6,608 bases of DNA from Massilia sp. Lineage in GTDB: Bacteria; Pseudomonadota; Gammaproteobacteria; Burkholderiales; Burkholderiaceae_D. Positions within the stretch are counted from its first letter, which is position 1. Every line of letters starts with the position of its first letter. Location: positions 2,510 through 9,117 of the forward strand of contig DOUW01000401.1 in the NCBI GenBank assembly GCA_003520365.1, read 5' to 3'. The notes beneath the pieces are model-generated. The model was given only the letters and a program-made list of their open reading frames with translations, ran no database searches and had not been told where the DNA came from. Below are positions 6,195 to 6,608 of this stretch, in pieces. Both the position numbers and the translations under genes were made by a program.

Positions 6195-6212
6195 TCGTTA
6201 ACATGTTAACGA
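6195..6212. promoter_or_regulatory. Perfect 18-bp palindrome upstream of the hydrolase gene, probable operator
   Basis: TCGTTAACATGTTAACGA is identical to its reverse complement over 18 bp and contains two GTTAAC units. It is AT-rich within GC-rich surroundings and ends 14 bp before the hydrolase start codon. A weak promoter, TTGCCC (6167-6172), 17 bp, TAATGT (6190-6195), would place this palindrome across the -10 box and transcription start, a typical repressor position. The size and symmetry suit a dimeric TetR- or MarR-type regulator. The regulator gene is not in the window. Confidence 0.6.
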
Positions 6213-6216
6213 TAAT

Positions 6217-6220
6217 GGAG
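6217..6220 (+). promoter_or_regulatory. Ribosome binding site GGAG that decides the hydrolase start
   Basis: GGAG lies 6 nt before the ATG at 6227. An in-frame ATG at 6215 overlaps this GGAG and has no ribosome site of its own, so 6227 is the preferred start. Confidence 0.6.
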
Positions 6221-6226
6221 TCCGCG

Positions 6227-6608
6227 ATGAGCGCCGAACCGATCCGCATTGCCACCGCCAACGGCTTCGAGCTCGGCGCGCGGCTGTTCCGCGCGCCGCA
6301 GGCGCAGGGCCTGGTCCTGATCCATCCCGCCACCGCGGTGACCCAAGGCTTCTACGAGGCATTCGCCCGCTACCTGTGCGGCCTCGGCCTGCACGTGCTC
6401 ACCTACGACTACCGCGGCACCGGCCAGTCGCGCCCGCGCGAGCTCCGCGGCTTCGAGGTGACGATGTCGCAGTGGATGCTGGAAGACGTCGGCGCGGTGA
6501 CGCGCTGGGCGGCGGCGCGCTTTCCCGATCTGCCGCTGCTGGCGGTCGGGCACAGCGTCGGCGGCCACGCGATCGGCCTTTCGCCCGAAACCGGCAGGCT
6601 GCGCGCGG
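6227..6608 (+). CDS. Alpha/beta hydrolase, COG4757-like, N-terminal part (runs off right edge)
   Basis: The first 127 codons of a serine hydrolase of the alpha/beta fold. Visible features: strand and oxyanion region GLVLIHPATAV (28-38), the YDYRGTGQSRP motif (60-70), which is common in this group, and the nucleophile elbow GHSVGG (108-113) with S110 as the likely catalytic serine. The acid and histidine of the triad lie beyond the window. No signal peptide is seen, so it is probably cytoplasmic. The overall pattern (TYDYRGTGQSRP, W..DV..V..W, VGHSVGG) resembles uncharacterised predicted hydrolases of COG4757; the substrate is unknown. It is separated from the cyanophycin-related operon by a strong terminator and has its own promoter region with an 18-bp palindrome, so a functional link to cyanophycin is not indicated. 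An in-frame ATG at 6215 would add four residues. Confidence 0.88.
   Translation, partial: MSAEPIRIATANGFELGARLFRAPQAQGLVLIHPATAVTQGFYEAFARYLCGLGLHVLTYDYRGTGQSRPRELRGFEVTMSQWMLEDVGAVTRWAAARFPDLPLLAVGHSVGGHAIGLSPETGRLRA

Noticed and set aside
6206..6568. A 120-codon minus-strand frame opposite the hydrolase
   Set aside because: The plus strand shows the GHSVGG nucleophile elbow and the YDYRGTGQS motif with a ribosome site, so the minus-strand frame is a shadow.

Overview
The window is GC-rich, densely coded DNA. Protein content and gene order suggest a betaproteobacterium of the Burkholderiales, most likely Oxalobacteraceae (Massilia-like). That placement rests on remembered family resemblance, not on a search. 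The theme is cyanophycin (multi-L-arginyl-poly-L-aspartate), a nitrogen, carbon and energy reserve polymer.

Layout: (1) 1-732, minus strand: N-terminal 244 codons of a cyanophycin synthetase (CphA), cut by the left edge. (2) 824-2998, minus strand: a complete, shorter paralogue (CphA', 724 aa), promoter-proximal and 91 bp upstream of cphA, probably co-transcribed. (3) 2999-3316: a 318-bp divergent intergenic region without a gene, with several repeats and weak promoter-like elements. (4) 3317-5602, plus strand: an ABC exporter (permease and ATPase fused) with an unusual N-terminal extension and a four-cysteine zinc ribbon. (5) 5605-6072, plus strand: a DUF1854 protein, 2 nt after the ABC stop codon. 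(6) 6094-6134: a rho-independent terminator. (7) 6135-6226: a short intergenic stretch with two perfect palindromes. (8) 6227-6608, plus strand: the start of a COG4757-like alpha/beta hydrolase, cut by the right edge and probably unrelated to cyanophycin.

How the genes fit together: two synthetases diverge from an ABC exporter/DUF1854 pair. To my knowledge relatives of that pair are named in databases as cyanophycin-metabolism-associated, without an assigned function. The most interesting signal is in the two synthetases. CphA' keeps an intact-looking ATP-grasp domain and the HxxEH motif of the N-terminal domain, but has lost the Mur-ligase P-loop lysine and the whole Mur C-terminal subdomain. 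CphA has lost the second histidine of the N-domain motif and some of the sequence around it; its Mur part lies outside the window. This looks like division of labour: CphA' may supply primer processing and one ligation, while CphA supplies the Mur-type ligation, possibly in a mixed complex. No cyanophycinase gene is visible in the window.
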